Part shown: positions 1 to 11,514 of the stretch, one piece after another
How positions within the stretch are numbered: position 1 is the stretch's first letter
How the letters are laid out: each line of letters starts with the position of its first letter
Source: Pyxicephalus adspersus
Lineage: Eukaryota; Chordata; Amphibia; Anura; Pyxicephalidae
Direction: 5' to 3'
NCBI RefSeq assembly: GCF_032062135.1
Contig: NC_092866.1
Coordinates: 30,412,756-30,476,755 of the forward strand
Length of the DNA stretch: 64,000 bases
The notes under the pieces: model-generated
Databases searched by the model: none
What the model saw: the letters and a program-made list of their open reading frames with translations, nothing else
What the model was told of the DNA's origin: nothing
Program-made: the position numbers and the translations under genes

Positions 1-390
1 GACCTCTATTATGTTATTTCTATATACAAGTACATATGATATTTATGATCATTTCTGTTTACACTATTGTACAGAGGCTCTGACTCTCCTTGCACATCTC
101 CTGATGAAGTTTTCTGGCGAAACGCGTCAGGCTTGAGATCTTTTTAAGCTTTGTACATCTCTGCAACATTTAGTCAGACGACTTCCCATTTAGTAAGCAA
201 GGCATATCCCTAGGAATATAGAATTGAGGGATGCCTTTATAGTTTTATTTATTTGTGATTGTACTATGTTTACTGATACACTGATTTAATAAAATTTATG
301 TCACCTATTTTGTAATTATATGAAAAATACACGTTAATCTTTTGCCAGGAAACCCTGTTTCTTTCCTACTTCTTTTGTATTTTGACTCAT
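1..390 (+). mobile_element. Hammerhead-motif element, copy 1 (3' part)
   Basis: The window opens inside an AT-rich non-coding element. It carries the hammerhead-like core at 101-130, an AATAAAATT run near 288 and the family 3' signature TTTTGCC at 340-346 followed by a pyrimidine-rich stretch. The same order of core, about 200 nt of AT-rich sequence and TTTTGCC is seen in other copies in this window. The 5' end lies outside the window and the 3' boundary is approximate, because no target duplication can be seen for this copy. Confidence 0.55.
101..130 (+). ncRNA. Hammerhead-ribozyme-like core, copy 1
   Basis: CTGATGA at 101-107 is followed by GAAAC at 119-123 and GTC at 126-128, matching the catalytic strand, the GAAA box and the preferred GUC cleavage triplet of a hammerhead. 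Helix III would be only two base pairs (AC/GU) with a two-base loop, as in minimal retroelement hammerheads. Helix II (109-118) is weak and there is an extra A after CTGATGA, so activity is doubtful. Family resemblance is seen in the sequence; ribozyme function is inferred. Confidence 0.5.
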
Positions 391-1062
391 TACGGGGTTG
401 ACTGCTTTATGACTCATATTATAGGTTGGGCCTCTTTCTCTGTTTTCTTGTTATACTTTTATTTTGATTAAGGTTTATGTACCTAGCCTGTTTTACTTAC
501 CAGCTTTATACTATTGACTACAAATTGTAATATTTACAAATAATATGTCTGTTTTTATTGGCAATGTATACTACAATGTTTTTTTATTATTATTGGTAAT
601 TATCCTGGTATAGACAACTGCTATTTTGTTCCATGTTTGATCTCTCTGGAAGATTATGGATTGCCCAGGTTTACCTTTAGGTGGCGAGTTTTACAAAGGC
701 CATGTCTCCTCATGGCAATCCATCTTTATGTGACCAACTTTTTTCAGCACTACAGATGTCCATAGAATGACCAGAATTGCAGATACCACTGACAACTTTA
801 ATACCATACAGCAAACATTGGATGTTTGGCTTGCTCAATCAACTGTAGATATTTCGACATTAGCCAGTTAACTTTATGAATCATATATTATATTATTTTA
901 TTTCTAAATTAGGGTTGCCTTCAAAGTCCCTTTTTTATAGACATAAATGCTTTCTTCTCTGGAAAACCTTTCATTGTATTGGACAACTTTAATTATCCCT
1001 TTTTGTAGATAATTTTGTTAAAATGTAAATATTACTTATCCTGTGGAATTTTAATTATATAC
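391..1062. other. AT-rich sequence, nothing recognised
   Basis: No family motif, terminal repeat or convincing reading frame was seen. The frames that cross this stretch are short and stop often. Confidence 0.4.
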
Positions 1063-1074
1063 TCATTGTATTAC

Positions 1075-1106
<32 letters not shown>

Positions 1107-1175
1107 AACAGGATTTATTTAGCACCAACATGTTACCCAGTGCTGTACGTTAACTAGGCATATGTTTCTCTGCAG
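1063..1175 (-). repeat. ATT microsatellite with SINE/L2 3'-tail fragment
   Basis: About ten ATT units (1071-1104) run into a segment whose reverse complement reads ATGTTGGTGCTAAATAAATC. This is the 3' tail shared by the SINE at 8376-8716 and the L2 LINE at 42597-43285. On the minus strand the microsatellite is the simple-repeat tail of a severely 5'-truncated retroposon. Confidence 0.65.
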
Positions 1176-1250
1176 TTTTTCTCATGTTAGTTTGTTCTTT
1201 GTCAAGGCAATTTACAACAAGGGTAGAGTAATTTTGTTTAGTAAAACTAA

Positions 1251-1600
1251 TACAGGTTGACATCCAAAAATCTGGCAGCCTCTGGACCTGAGGAGAGCCA
1301 AATTCTTGAATATTCCGAATTTTTAAAAGTTATACTTACCTCCACACACAGGCCAGCTGTCCTCCCGCAGCGCCGCGGATATCTGGCACAGTTCCCGGGA
1401 GCAGGCAGCAAGGACCTCTTAATGTTTATTTAGTTTAGCAAGCAAGACCTAACAGCTGTTTCTGCAGAACAACGCCAGCAAAAAATTAGTGGCCAAACAG
1501 TATACTGCAGTCCCTGTATTGAACATATGATCTGAAATTCATGCCGGTAAACTGAAGAATCCGGATTATCGATAGCCGGATTTTCGATTGCCAACCTGTA
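1251..1600. mobile_element. Tigger/pogo-like MITE, 350 bp
   Basis: Both ends carry inverted repeats. The left starts TACAGGTTGACATCCAAAAA, and the reverse complement of the right end starts TACAGGTTGGCAATCGAAAA. TA dinucleotides at each edge fit the TA target of Tc1/mariner-superfamily elements, and the CAGGTTG..ATCCGAAAATCCGG terminus resembles pogo/Tigger elements. The interior has no transposase frame, so this is a non-autonomous deletion derivative. Confidence 0.75.
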
Positions 1601-2046
1601 CTTAAATAATATTTAATCTTTTTGAACTTAGGTACATAAGAACATCCTAGTAAATGTTTTGCAACAGTGACCAAGTTACAGTTTAGAACAAGATAATAGC
1701 CACAAACTAATATTTTGTTGCAAGAAAAGGCTCACTCAAACTTTGACAAACCTAGATATCTGTTTTTCTCAGATGTACGGTAAAAGTTAGACATTCTTTA
1801 CATAACGCCCTACATTTGGTGACTCTACAGAACAACTTGTGTGTTTTTAATCCTTTGAAGTAAACAAGTTTGGTTACTGTAATTACATTTTGTTTAAACC
1901 TAGTGTAATGGGTCTGCCAGTTTTGCTAGAAGTACAAGAAAAACAACTGCAATCAGTAATGTACACTAAGTTTTGAATTTGATTACTGTTTTTTAAGGTG
2001 TTTATCTCAAGAAGCCCTTTTTTAGGTTTAATAGTACAACACTGGA
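1601..2046. other. AT-rich spacer, nothing recognised
   Basis: Between the Tigger-like MITE and the Tc1 relic there is no motif, inverted repeat or reading frame that can be assigned. Confidence 0.4.
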
Positions 2047-3053
2047 CACACAGGGGCATTTCAATAAATTAGAATATCATCCAAAAGTTATTTATTTCAG
2101 TCATTTATTTCAAAAAGTGAACCTCATATTTTATATATATTTATTACACACACAGTGATATAGTTAAAGCGTTTATTTCTTTTCACTTTGCTGATTATGT
2201 CCTACAGGTTATAAAAGTTCAGTATTTCAAAACATTTGGTTACAGAAGTCTAATAAAAAAAAATATTTTTAATACAGAAATGGTAGCCTACTGAAAAGTA
2301 TGTCCATGTACCTACTTATTATATGGTGGGTCCTTTTGCATGAATTGCTACATTAATGCAGCATGGCATAGAAGTGATCATCTGAAGAGGACTTTGGACC
2401 ACTGGGCAATATTCCAGTCGGTTTTTTCCTTTTGCCCACGTAAAACACTTTTGACGTCTCTAGTTCAGGAGTGGCTTGACACAAGGAATGTGACAAGCTG
2501 TCCCGAATACATCTGTGTATGGTGGCTCTTGAGCACCGACTCCAGCCACAGTCTGCTCCTTGTGAATCTCCCCCAAATTCTTGAATAGGCTGTGCTTCAC
2601 AATGCTCTCGGGGCTGTGGTTATTCCTGTTGCTTGTGCACCTTTTTCTGCCACATTATATTCCCTCCACGCAACTTTCCAATAAAATGCTTGGATACATC
2701 ACCTTGTGATCAGCCAGCTTCTTTAGCAATGACCTTAATGGCTTACCTTTCTTGTGGGGGATTTCGATGATTGTCTTCTGAACAACTGTCAAGTCAGCAG
2801 TCTTCCCATGATAGTGTGGCCTACTGAACCAGATCATAAAAGGCTCAGAACACCTTTGCAGACACCATTAGTCTACTATATTGAACTCATTTACAATAGT
2901 CTAATTTTCTGAAACACTGAATTTTGGGGTTTCCTGTAGGGCATAATCAGCAAAATAAAAAGAGATATATAAAAATAAATTATATTTTTCATTTGAATTA
3001 CTGAAATAAATTAACTTTTTGATGACATTCTAATTTATTGAGATGCACCCGTG
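2047..3053 (-). mobile_element. Tc1/mariner relic with partial transposase
   Basis: The ends are long imperfect inverted repeats (left about GGGCATTTCAATAAATTAGA; right, reversed, GTGCATCTCAATAAATTAGA) and continue with matching ATTTATTTCA-type subterminal sequence. On the minus strand 2837-2655 reads GKTADLTVVQKTIIEIPHKK and LLKKLADHK, the N-terminal helix-turn-helix region of Tc1 transposases. Further fragments between 2650 and 2340 resemble the following region of the same protein but in several frames. At about 1 kb it is shorter than a usual 1.6-kb Tc1, and the catalytic half appears deleted. Long dead. Confidence 0.78.
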
Positions 3054-3224
3054 CATCCAGTACATACGTAACACACTCTTCTCTCATCCACTTCCTTTAA
3101 ACTAGAATAGCATAATTGAGAAATTGAGAAAGTAACAACTTATAAGTAAGAGAAGCAGTGATTTGTTGCTCCATCCATTAATCAGCTGAAGATTCCAATT
3201 TAGGTTGGCGAATGTGGATTTTAA

Positions 3225-3310
3225 AATGGACCTAAACTCAAAGTATTTACTTTACATAAAAGGGTAGGCCACTATTTTATATAAAGTACAAATCTGATTT
3301 TTCCTTCAAC
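3225..3310. repeat. Fragment of a dispersed repeat
   Basis: The words GGACCTAAACTCAAA and TACTTTACATAAAAGG occur here. Related words occur at 48383-48672, there with the second in reverse complement (TTTTATGTAAAGTA). I read this as the end of a small dispersed repeat, class unknown. Confidence 0.4.
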
Positions 3311-3682
3311 ACATACCCCCAAAAGGGGGGTGTGCAGCACCTCTTATTTCTGTCTTGATCGGTGATTTGAGGGCTCACCTCCTGAACAACTGCTTGCTTT
3401 GTTTCTACCTGCATATAATCCAAGATTTTGTAGAAGTTCCATGACATTTAGTCAGTTGGTTAAAAAGAACCACTACAATTTTTCTACAGTATGTTTGAAA
3501 GCCATCTTATAGATCCGATGTATTATCCTGAATTAAATCCTAAAACAATTGTAACTGTGGATAACCTCCAACTAGACCATAGTCCTTATCCCTTGTCCTG
3601 TCAAGCCACGATTCAAATCTGCTCTGTAGTACAATCTAGTCTCTATCACTCCTCTCAGTAACAAAAGAAATGTTCTAATGTA

Positions 3683-3860
3683 GGGTCGCCAACCGGTGGT
3701 CTGCGGCTCTGGCCTAGATTGGGATTTTAAAGTCCATGATCATGTTTGGCTTTTGATGTTGTGAATGACATGATTATTTTGTCATATTTTGTTGATCTGC
3801 AACATCTGCTCCACTACTTTGCTCTATAGCAAACATACCTTTTTTTTCAGATCTAGCACC
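3683..3860 (+). repeat. hAT-like terminal fragment
   Basis: The stretch begins AGGGTCGCCAACCGGTGGTC followed by TGCGGCTCTGGCC, the style of hAT terminal repeats. A related start (GTTGTCAACCGGTGATCTGC) is at 46434. No opposite end or transposase was found, and the 3' limit is approximate. Confidence 0.35.
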
Positions 3861-4254
3861 AGGCTACACCATGACAGCCTTCCAGGCTTCACATTTGTTC
3901 TACTGCACTTCTTGTTTGGTTAAACCATATTTTCCTTTACATATGGTCTATAACTGTGTGTACTTAATCCTGCCCACCAGTAAGGTATCACATGGTTTAC
4001 TGTATAGGGTTGGCAGCTGCACAAGTCAATCCAGACCATTAGCAGCGAAAAGAGGCCTAGTAACCAAGGAACTAGATGTTGAGAGCAAACAACAGATGTT
4101 GACAGTCTTTATCCGGACAAGCTGGTACAGACTAGTGGTTTTTCCCCCACTCGACCAGCTCGACCTTAGTCACTTGGCTGTAGGGGATTCATAAGTGTGT
4201 GAGAGGAGCGTGGCTTGTAGTTTTATCAATGTACATGATCTTTGCCCATTTTAT

Positions 4255-5300
4255 GGACTTATATTGTACAGACCCTCAGGGAATATGCATTGTCAGTAAA
4301 GGTATTAAATGATTTGTTTTGGTATTGGTAAATTAGAGGCAAACATTAAACATATCCTTACCACCCAATCTTCAGAAACAATTGAGTCAGACCTATCTAT
4401 TTAGATTGTCAGAGAGAACCATTAAATACTTAGGAATGGCCCTACCTTGTAATTTGTCCAAATGTGCCAACTGAACCTTCTACCTTTTTTTTCACAGATA
4501 AAGTCAGACCTGCAACAATAGAAGGGGCACTTTTTCTTGGTTTGCCCATATAGATAATCAAAATGAACATACTAGAGTCCTATATATCTTACAAAACCTT
4601 TCCCATACATACTCCACACTCTCAAAATTATTCACTCCCATATTTTTATATTTTGTATGGGGTAACAAATACCTCTAAATGATTGGGCATCTTTTGTTCC
4701 ACTCCATTACATCCACAATCACTCCTTACTGAACACTGCTTTCATGGCGCCATCACATATTTTAATTTCTTTGGTGGAGAAAAGACTATACATATTCTCT
4801 CTTTTCTTTACTAGATGCCTAATACCAGCCACCATGGTCACACACCACCATTTCTGCATGCATAGAACGTGTGACTCTGGGTTTATTTCAGCTCAGCTTT
4901 ATGAGAAATTACTTTGTTTTGAACCCATTTGTGCTATTAGGAACAGATTTCAAGAATTGGGTAACAAAATAATAGCAAGGTAGTATAGAACACTAGAATA
5001 GCTACATTTTTTTTATCCCCAGAGGTATGTGATAGCTTTAGGTGGTGCCATAGGGAAGTAGGCACAATGTTACATATATTCTGTTAATGCTCCAAATTAA
5101 ATCAGTTCTGGGGTATGGTTAGGGAGATTATCTAACAATTCTCAGGTCAGCAAATACATATTTACCCAGCCTTTTTTTTTCTTCATTACAATACATTTTC
5201 CCCTAAATCTTACCAAAAATGTATGATCAAACACCTTGTTAGGGCTTCCAAATCATGCATCTCCCCATTTTGGGGGTGACAGAGTCCCCATCCTATTCAG
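4255..5300 (+). pseudogene. L1 (Tx1-like) ORF2 relic, C-terminal half
   Basis: Conceptual fragments in shifting frames match the post-palm region of L1 ORF2: TLREYAL and ALNISLPPN near 4270-4370, RTIKYLGMALP at 4420, then a WFGRIN-type region near 4540, and finally a C-terminal segment around 5040-5230 with GTMLHIF-like sequence. Many stops and frameshifts show an old copy. The N-terminal endonuclease and palm are absent. Similar sequences occur in four other places in this window, so it is one member of a numerous LINE family. Confidence 0.65.
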
Positions 5301-5311
5301 CTGTGGTTATT

Positions 5312-5360
5312 AAATTATTATTAAACAGGATTTATATAGCCCCAACATATTACCTGTGTG
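5312..5360 (-). repeat. SINE/L2 3'-tail fragment
   Basis: ATTATTATTAAACAGGATTT followed by ATATAGCCCCAACATATTAC is the antisense of the tail shared by the SINE at 8376-8716 and the L2 LINE at 42597-43285. Only about 50 bp is left, so it is a severely truncated copy. Confidence 0.6.
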
Positions 5361-8300
5361 AGTCCAAATGAGGAGGTAATGGAGAGCAGTTTGGCTGAGG
5401 AGGGAAGGTTGGCAGAATTAAGGAAATAATAAATATGAATTATCTCATTTCTAGCATTCAGGGAACTGAGGTCAAATTCTATGAGATTTAGTATTACTGG
5501 AAACAATGTCTGGAGATTAATGGCTTGAGATTGGCAAGTATCTAATTGAGTTGAGTGGCAAAGTCCTTTCTCTTGTTACTTATATCACACATAAAACACT
5601 AATTTTTGTGAAGCCATATCTGCTAATGCCCTACCACCTTCTCCTTTCTTCGCCCATTTCTTTTTCGCTTCAAATTTACCTCTCTCTATAGTCCTTGTGT
5701 ACTGTGTTTTTCATACTAGGATGTAAAATTACTTTGTCTTGTTATCCGATTTAGATAAAGAAATCAGGGTCAGTGGATCTTGATCGTTGTGGTCCTCCCT
5801 GGTCTCTATCCCAAAACGGGATATATACTGCTGATGTATCATGCCACTTTCTCTTTACATTTTGATGTTGTCACAACACTACTGTAGAGTTACAATGAGT
5901 TGTTATCATCATGGTGTCTATGGAAGACTCTGTGCTTGTCCCTCTTTGTTGCATTATTATGTAAAGTAAAGAATGTAATAAAAAATGGATTAATTTCCAA
6001 ATTCATATAACTATGTGAGACAAAGAACTACATTAATAAAAATTTTAGCAGGTATTAAAAAAAACCAAGAAAATTAACAAAAAAAGCTACGAGAGTTAAA
6101 AGTATCTGATTTCCTAACGTCTGCACTGAATAATGACAAACCAAGAATGCAGAGGTGGGTCTAGTAGAAAATATCTCATTGGAAAGCCAGCATACAACCT
6201 CTACAAGCCACTTTCAAGGTCGGTGTAAACTCCACAGTTAAGAAAATCTAACCGGCTGTTACCTACAATATTTGCAGGATCTGAATTTGAGGACAAAACA
6301 AACAGAAATTTAAGATAAGTATTCAACTTCATTAACTATATGTAAGCAGTGCACCAAAGTGTAAAGGAAGGTATACATGAAGTTATAGGAACACCCTCCT
6401 TATTAACTTTTTGCATGCAGTGCACACTAAGAGTATTGGATCACATACATTAAATTGGACGTAAACATGTAGTACATGTGCATGTTGTTCAAACTAGAGA
6501 ATAAGTACTAAAAGTACACAGAAAGGATTGTGCACACAGGCTTACAAACGTTATACAGAAACCATATAGTTATTTCCATTGCTTATTGTAATATATTATT
6601 GCATGACTGTTTTACACATTTAAGACAGACAGTCATAACAAAATGTTCTTTTAAATATTCAACTAAATGGTTTAAAAAGATTAATATGTGGTTCTGCCAG
6701 TGGGCACTTTTCCAACACGTGTAACAGACCCCAAAGCTTACATTGTAAATTCACATAAGAGTCAGAGGTGCTATGCACTATACTGTAGTAGTTTTTTGTT
6801 TTGTTTTTTTAATTTGCCACCTCATACTGTCTGGACAGCATGTCACCAGATTAAACTATAGAAAACAAAATTTAGATACTGTTAAATAAAATGTTATTCT
6901 AGATGCATTTATACAAGCTCTATAAACGTGATTATTCTTTGTAGTATTTACCTTCATACAATGAAACATGTTCCACAAATGTAAAAATTATAAAAACAAC
7001 ATAAGATTTCAGATAACTATTCCTGTTTATTAAAGCTTTTCATGTGTCAATTGCTTAACTGAACTGTGCCTGTTGGTGACATTACGACATAAATAGTCAC
7101 ATATTAAGGGAAGTGTTAATGACATAGATAAGGTTGCTACAAACTGATACCTTTATTTAACTAAGATAATCTTCACAAGCTACTCACGAGACTGCTCAAA
7201 ACCTTGATAAGTAATAACATAACACAACATTAGAATGAAATTCTTTTTGTTTAAATGGCATAGGTAGAAATTCAGATCAATAAGATCAGCATTAGAGCTG
7301 ATAGGCACTTTAAGCTGACTGCATTTTTGTGATACCTTTTTTGACAATACAAAAGAAAAGAAAATGTGTAATTTAGGTACACTTACTAGTAAACTGTTCA
7401 AGCTTGCTATATAGTCAGGTGGGTAATTTTTTAATCCTGCCTACCAAACTGTTTGATCTCAATTTTATTTGGTAATAAATTAGAAAACAACCTGTATATC
7501 AATATTCTGTAAAATATACAAAAAAAACAGTACTTTTCATTGCATTAGAGCTAGATCAATACCATGGTCAATTTTACACATTTTCAAGGAGCCTTTTTGG
7601 CATCTACAAATGGAAATAGGACATTTTAATTCTTTCATACAGTGTGCAATTACTCGCAGAGTGGGATTTTAAAAATACAGTATGACATTAGGTACCACTG
7701 TCAAAACAATAACAGCTTTTGGGGTTTCTGTTATTTAATATTGAAGCTAGTTCCTAATAATCAGTATAACTGCAAAAAAAAAAAACAAAACAAAAACCTG
7801 TGAGTTAAACTTTTAAAAATGGCCTAAAGTGACCTTGCAAGGATGGAAATATAGGACATACTATTATGGATTTGTTTTTAGGTTGCATCTTCTGTGTCTT
7901 GTAGGTCTTTCCTGCTGTGCCTCATAACAAGCCTGCAGCCAATTAAGTCTCAGGGACCTCTTAAGCAACATTTACACACTAAATAAGGATTGTGATCAGA
8001 GCAAAAAATTTCCAGTTACAAAAATTTGAGGCGTGCAAAAGGGCAGCTGGTTTTGGACAGATGTTTAGGTAAATAACTTATTAAAAAAAGCAAAGGAAAG
8101 AATAAGGGATTCTATTTGTAGATAAGTTCAGTCATTGCAGATTCCTAACCTAATTGTAGGTTCTATAATTTATTGTTCTTCTAGGATTTATTTACTCAAA
8201 TTCCCTCTTTATGTTAGGGAAATCTTTGGTAAACTAAAAAACAACCTAAAAGTAAGGCTCATATTACTGAAATACAGTAGTGGTTTATTGCTGTTAAACC

Positions 8301-8366
8301 TCAATCAGGTTACAGAATATGCTGCCACCCTTCCTTGCTTTATTGAAAACTAGCCATACACTATGC
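5361..8366. other. 3 kb AT-rich DNA without recognised repeats
   Basis: This is one of the longest repeat-poor stretches in the window. Reading frames are short (none above about 75 codons), with no recognisable domain, and I see no terminal repeats. It could be intron, an untranslated region or intergenic sequence of a host locus. Nothing here decides between them. Confidence 0.4.
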
Positions 8367-8375
8367 TATAGTTAT

Positions 8376-8716
8376 TAATATTATTACACAGTATTTATAT
8401 AGCGCCAATATTTCCTATTATGCAGCGCTATACAAAGTCCATAGTCATGTCACTATCTGTCTCTCAAAGGAGCTCACAATCTAATGTCCCTACCATAGTC
8501 ATATGTCATTAATGTAGTCTAAGGACAATTTTGAGGGGAAGCCAATTAACTGCATGTTTTTGGGATGTGAGAGGAAACCGGAGTACCCGGAGGAAACCCA
8601 CGCAGACATGGGGAGAACCTGCAAACTCCATGCAGATAGTGTCCTGGCTGAGATTTGAACCTGGGACCTAGCACTGCAAAGGCAACAGTGCTACATTTGA
8701 GCCACCATGCTGCCCT
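8376..8716 (-). mobile_element. tRNA-derived SINE, near full length
   Basis: Read on the minus strand it starts GGGCAGCATGGTGGCTCAAA, contains polymerase III A and B boxes, a body with CGTGGGTTTCCTCCGGGTAC, and a 3' tail with GGCGCTATATAAATACTGTG ending in an ATTATTAAT-type tail. Perfect 9-bp direct repeats TATAGTTAT flank it at 8367-8375 and 8717-8725, proving insertion by target-primed retrotransposition. Its 3' tail matches that of the L2-type LINE at 42597-43285, the expected partner supplying its reverse transcriptase. Confidence 0.88.
8651..8704 (-). promoter_or_regulatory. Internal Pol III promoter of the SINE (A and B boxes)
   Basis: On the minus strand the A box TGGCTCAAATG (8704-8694) fits TRGYNNANNNG exactly. 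The B box GGTTCAAATCT (8661-8651) differs from GGTTCGANTCC at two places, one being a CpG lost to transition. The spacing is tRNA-like. Confidence 0.75.
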
Positions 8717-8919
8717 TATAGTTATATATTATCAAACTTAAAAAGACATTTGATTGCAAAGAAAAATGTTGAAATGATCAAACATCAAATTGGTCATAAT
8801 TACCATTATAATATTGCAAATACCCAAAAGAGAAGAAAAAAATTCCATAGTATATGCTGAGCCTAACAGAAGATGTAGGTGTATATAGGCATTACCAATG
8901 CAACTTTATAAAAACATGG

Positions 8920-9561
8920 TACAGTAATACCTCGGCTAACGAGTGGCCCTGGTAACAAAATTTTCAGCTAACAATTTTTCCCACTGTTTATGAGACTTGG
9001 CTAACAAATATGGTATCAGCTAAAGAATGTAAAAAAAAAAAAAAAAAAAAATATGGAGGAAGACACCTGATAACATAATGCATGAAAGTATGTTAGAAAA
9101 GTGAGTGAGGTATCTCTTTGACTTATATAGAGAGGGGTTTCCAGAGTGGCACAGAGTTAAACTCTTCTCATACCAGTGTCAGTACTGTACACGCTCTGTG
9201 TGGCTGTGAATTTGAGAAATAGGTGTGATTTATTTCTTATATTTATTCTTTACATACCAAGAGGGCTTCCCTGCTGCTTGACTGAGCTCTTCTGCAAGAC
9301 AAACGCTGCAGTTGTTTCTTTTTGCATATCAAAGCACAGCTTGCTCCAAAAGTTATTGAATGTCTAGGCTCCATAAAAATTTTTCTTGCTTTGTTTGTGA
9401 TTAACTCACAGTGAGGATTTTATACAGTCACTGACACAATGCTGCTTAATGATAAATTGAGACAAACATCTGTCCTAATTGCATTTATAAAATAATGTAC
9501 CTATGGGAAAATCACATTTCAGCTAACAAAGTTTTCAGCAAACAAAATTGGTATCACGGTA
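8920..9561. mobile_element. Tc1/pogo-type MITE, 642 bp
   Basis: The left end reads TACAGTAATACCTCGGCTAA and the right end reversed reads TACCGTGATACC, both bounded by TA. Subterminal sequence repeats the theme AGCTAACAAA / CAGCAAACAAAATT. The interior has no transposase frame but shares roughly 100 bp (9400-9485) with the MITE at 42121-42516 in inverse orientation. An A20 run lies at about 9031-9050. Confidence 0.65.
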
Positions 9562-10335
9562 CTTTCTTGAATAAGGGTGTTTTGACTTTGAAGCCTAGCT
9601 AAAATAATGTGTAAGCATTTTACATACTCATACAGAAAATTGAGGGAACGCTTGGTCTGAAATTTTTCTTCACCAGTACTGCAACAGAAGCTAACAGACA
9701 TACAAATAAAAAGATGGCACTGTCATGTATAACTCAAGTATACCTGCTGTTTAAATCAAATTAAATTATATTTTGCATGTGGATAGTGTAAACACAAACA
9801 TACAGCTCTGGGATACAGAGCCTTAATCCCACAGTTCAGATTTTTTACCCAAGAATACCCTTTCATATTGTTTTTCTTTGTAGCTAAAAGATAGTAAAAA
9901 CAGATTTTTTTTAGTAATTATGTATGTAAAAAAGTAATGTTGAATATTGCACAAACAAAACTATGCAAACTATACTGTAAAGGTGAACTAATTACTGTGA
10001 GTATAGAAAAAAAAAAAATCACTCTTTTTAAATTGCAGCCTGAAATGAAAACACACAAAAAATGGAAAATAAGGACCAGCAAAAAAATGTAAATTCAACC
10101 AATTTTAACTAGTCACCTTTAGTTCAGCAGGGTGTCACAGCGCTTAAATGGACAGGTGTACGATAGTTTTTACATTGCACCCAGGTTTAGGCATTTCATG
10201 AGGTAAAGGCTCCAGAAATAGTTGATTAGTTTTCCATAGTAGTGTTGGAAAACCAGTTTAGGGTCCTAGTCAGCAAAGAGATGGGAGGGGTCCCTAACCA
10301 CTTAGTTCATATTTAGGTTTTTCCTGCCTGAGCAA
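9562..10335. other. AT-rich spacer, nothing recognised
   Basis: Several A-rich runs are present and no domain or terminal repeat was identified. The L1 fragment that follows begins near 10338. Confidence 0.4.
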
Positions 10336-10337
10336 AG

Positions 10338-11140
10338 GTGTACTATTTAAAGAGGCTTAGTTTTTACAGAGCCTTGTATGCAGTAGGCAGCTGGGGACTG
10401 CAGAGAAATGAGCTCCACGAATTAAACTTTCTTCCCCTTCTCTCCCATAGTAGGGCAGACATTCAGAGGTGGGCCAAGGGTCTATTCCCATGGTTTGGAC
10501 GCATAAACCTCATAAAAATGAATGTTCTATCGAAACTGTATCTGTTCCCCAGGCTCTACAAAGATCTATCCCAAAATCATTCTTCCAAAACATTCATTTC
10601 TTTTTGCTCTTCATGCTCTTTGCCTTTGTATGGGGGGGTCAGAGCCCAAGGCTAAATCGTAAACTGCTTTTCCTACCCAAGTCCCAAGGGGGTTTGGGTA
10701 TGCCACATTTCTCTTATTATGCTGCCCCCCATCTAACGATGGTGATAGATAGGTGCCGACACTTAAGATGTAAACAATGGGTGGGCCTGTAACAGACATT
10801 CAGTAACTTATTACTACACTTGCTCCCGTGGGTCTCAAGCTTGACCCCAAAAAATGAAATGCAACATCTTACAATAGGCCCCACGATATGTCTTTGTATG
10901 AAGTATGTCTCCTCCCCAACACTGTAACCACATCCATCACCCTTAATACCAGTGATTATCCACCAGTCCTTCTCACCAGGTTTGGAAGACCCAAGACTGT
11001 GCAATTTAACCTACCGTAACTTAAGCGGGCTCAACATTTTATCCAAAACAGACGGACAAGTCTTTCAGAATTGACGACCTCGAACCTCCCATACAAACTG
11101 ACCCAACGGAGGGCCATCCAGTTAATGCATTTTGTAAAAA
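10338..11140 (+). pseudogene. L1 (Tx1-like) ORF2 relic, region after the RT palm
   Basis: The segment encodes ADIQRWAKGLFPWFGRINLI, then after a frameshift IPKSFFQNIHFF and RKLLFLPKSQGGLGMPHFSY with HLTMVIDRCRHLRCKQWVGL. These are hallmarks of the region downstream of the reverse transcriptase palm in Tx1-type L1 ORF2. The frame changes at least twice (near 10590 and 10800) and coding similarity fades by 11140. Directly after it comes the 3' end of an antisense hammerhead-motif element. Confidence 0.8.
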
Positions 11141-11442
11141 TAAGGTGAGTTTCAGGAAGAGTTTTCAATCTGTTGTAATGAATATTTACAATTCAAGCAT
11201 GCCAAGCCTGATTTAAATAGTTTAAATTTTGATGAAAGGATAGAGGACAGGCAGGCTTTTTATAGGCAAATATATAGTGAATAATAATAATTTATATAGT
11301 GAATAATAAAAGCATTTTAATGATTGATTGGTGTAGATCTATTGGTAACATACAACTACTAAACCAAATAGAATCAAAAAATAAGAATAAATTCAAAAAT
11401 AAAGTACAGAAAGGTTGCTTAGCTTGTGCTGTTTAAAATCTT

Positions 11443-11470
11443 GCGTTTTGCCCTTAGGCTTCCTCAGGGG
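11443..11470 (-). ncRNA. Hammerhead-ribozyme-like core, copy 7 (degenerate)
   Basis: On the minus strand CTGAGGA (11467-11461) is followed by AGCC, a TAA loop, GGGC and AAAAC. The first G of the GAAA box has become A and the cleavage triplet is not recognisable, so a ribozyme from this copy would be dead. The family 3' signature TTTGCC lies about 175 nt downstream on the same strand (11270-11265), followed by TATAAAAAGCCTG. The element therefore occupies roughly 11150-11480, antisense. Confidence 0.5.
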
Positions 11471-11514
11471 ATAGTTGAGATCAAAGAACTGTTGATAACA
11501 ACAAAGGGAGTCCT

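Noticed and set aside
3871..4194. 107-codon plus-strand frame
   Set aside because: No recognisable domain, lies between a hAT-like fragment and an L1 relic, and has no supporting start or splice context.
8640..8716. A free-standing tRNA gene
   Set aside because: A and B boxes are present but no cloverleaf acceptor stem can be formed, and the segment is the head of a SINE bounded by target duplications.
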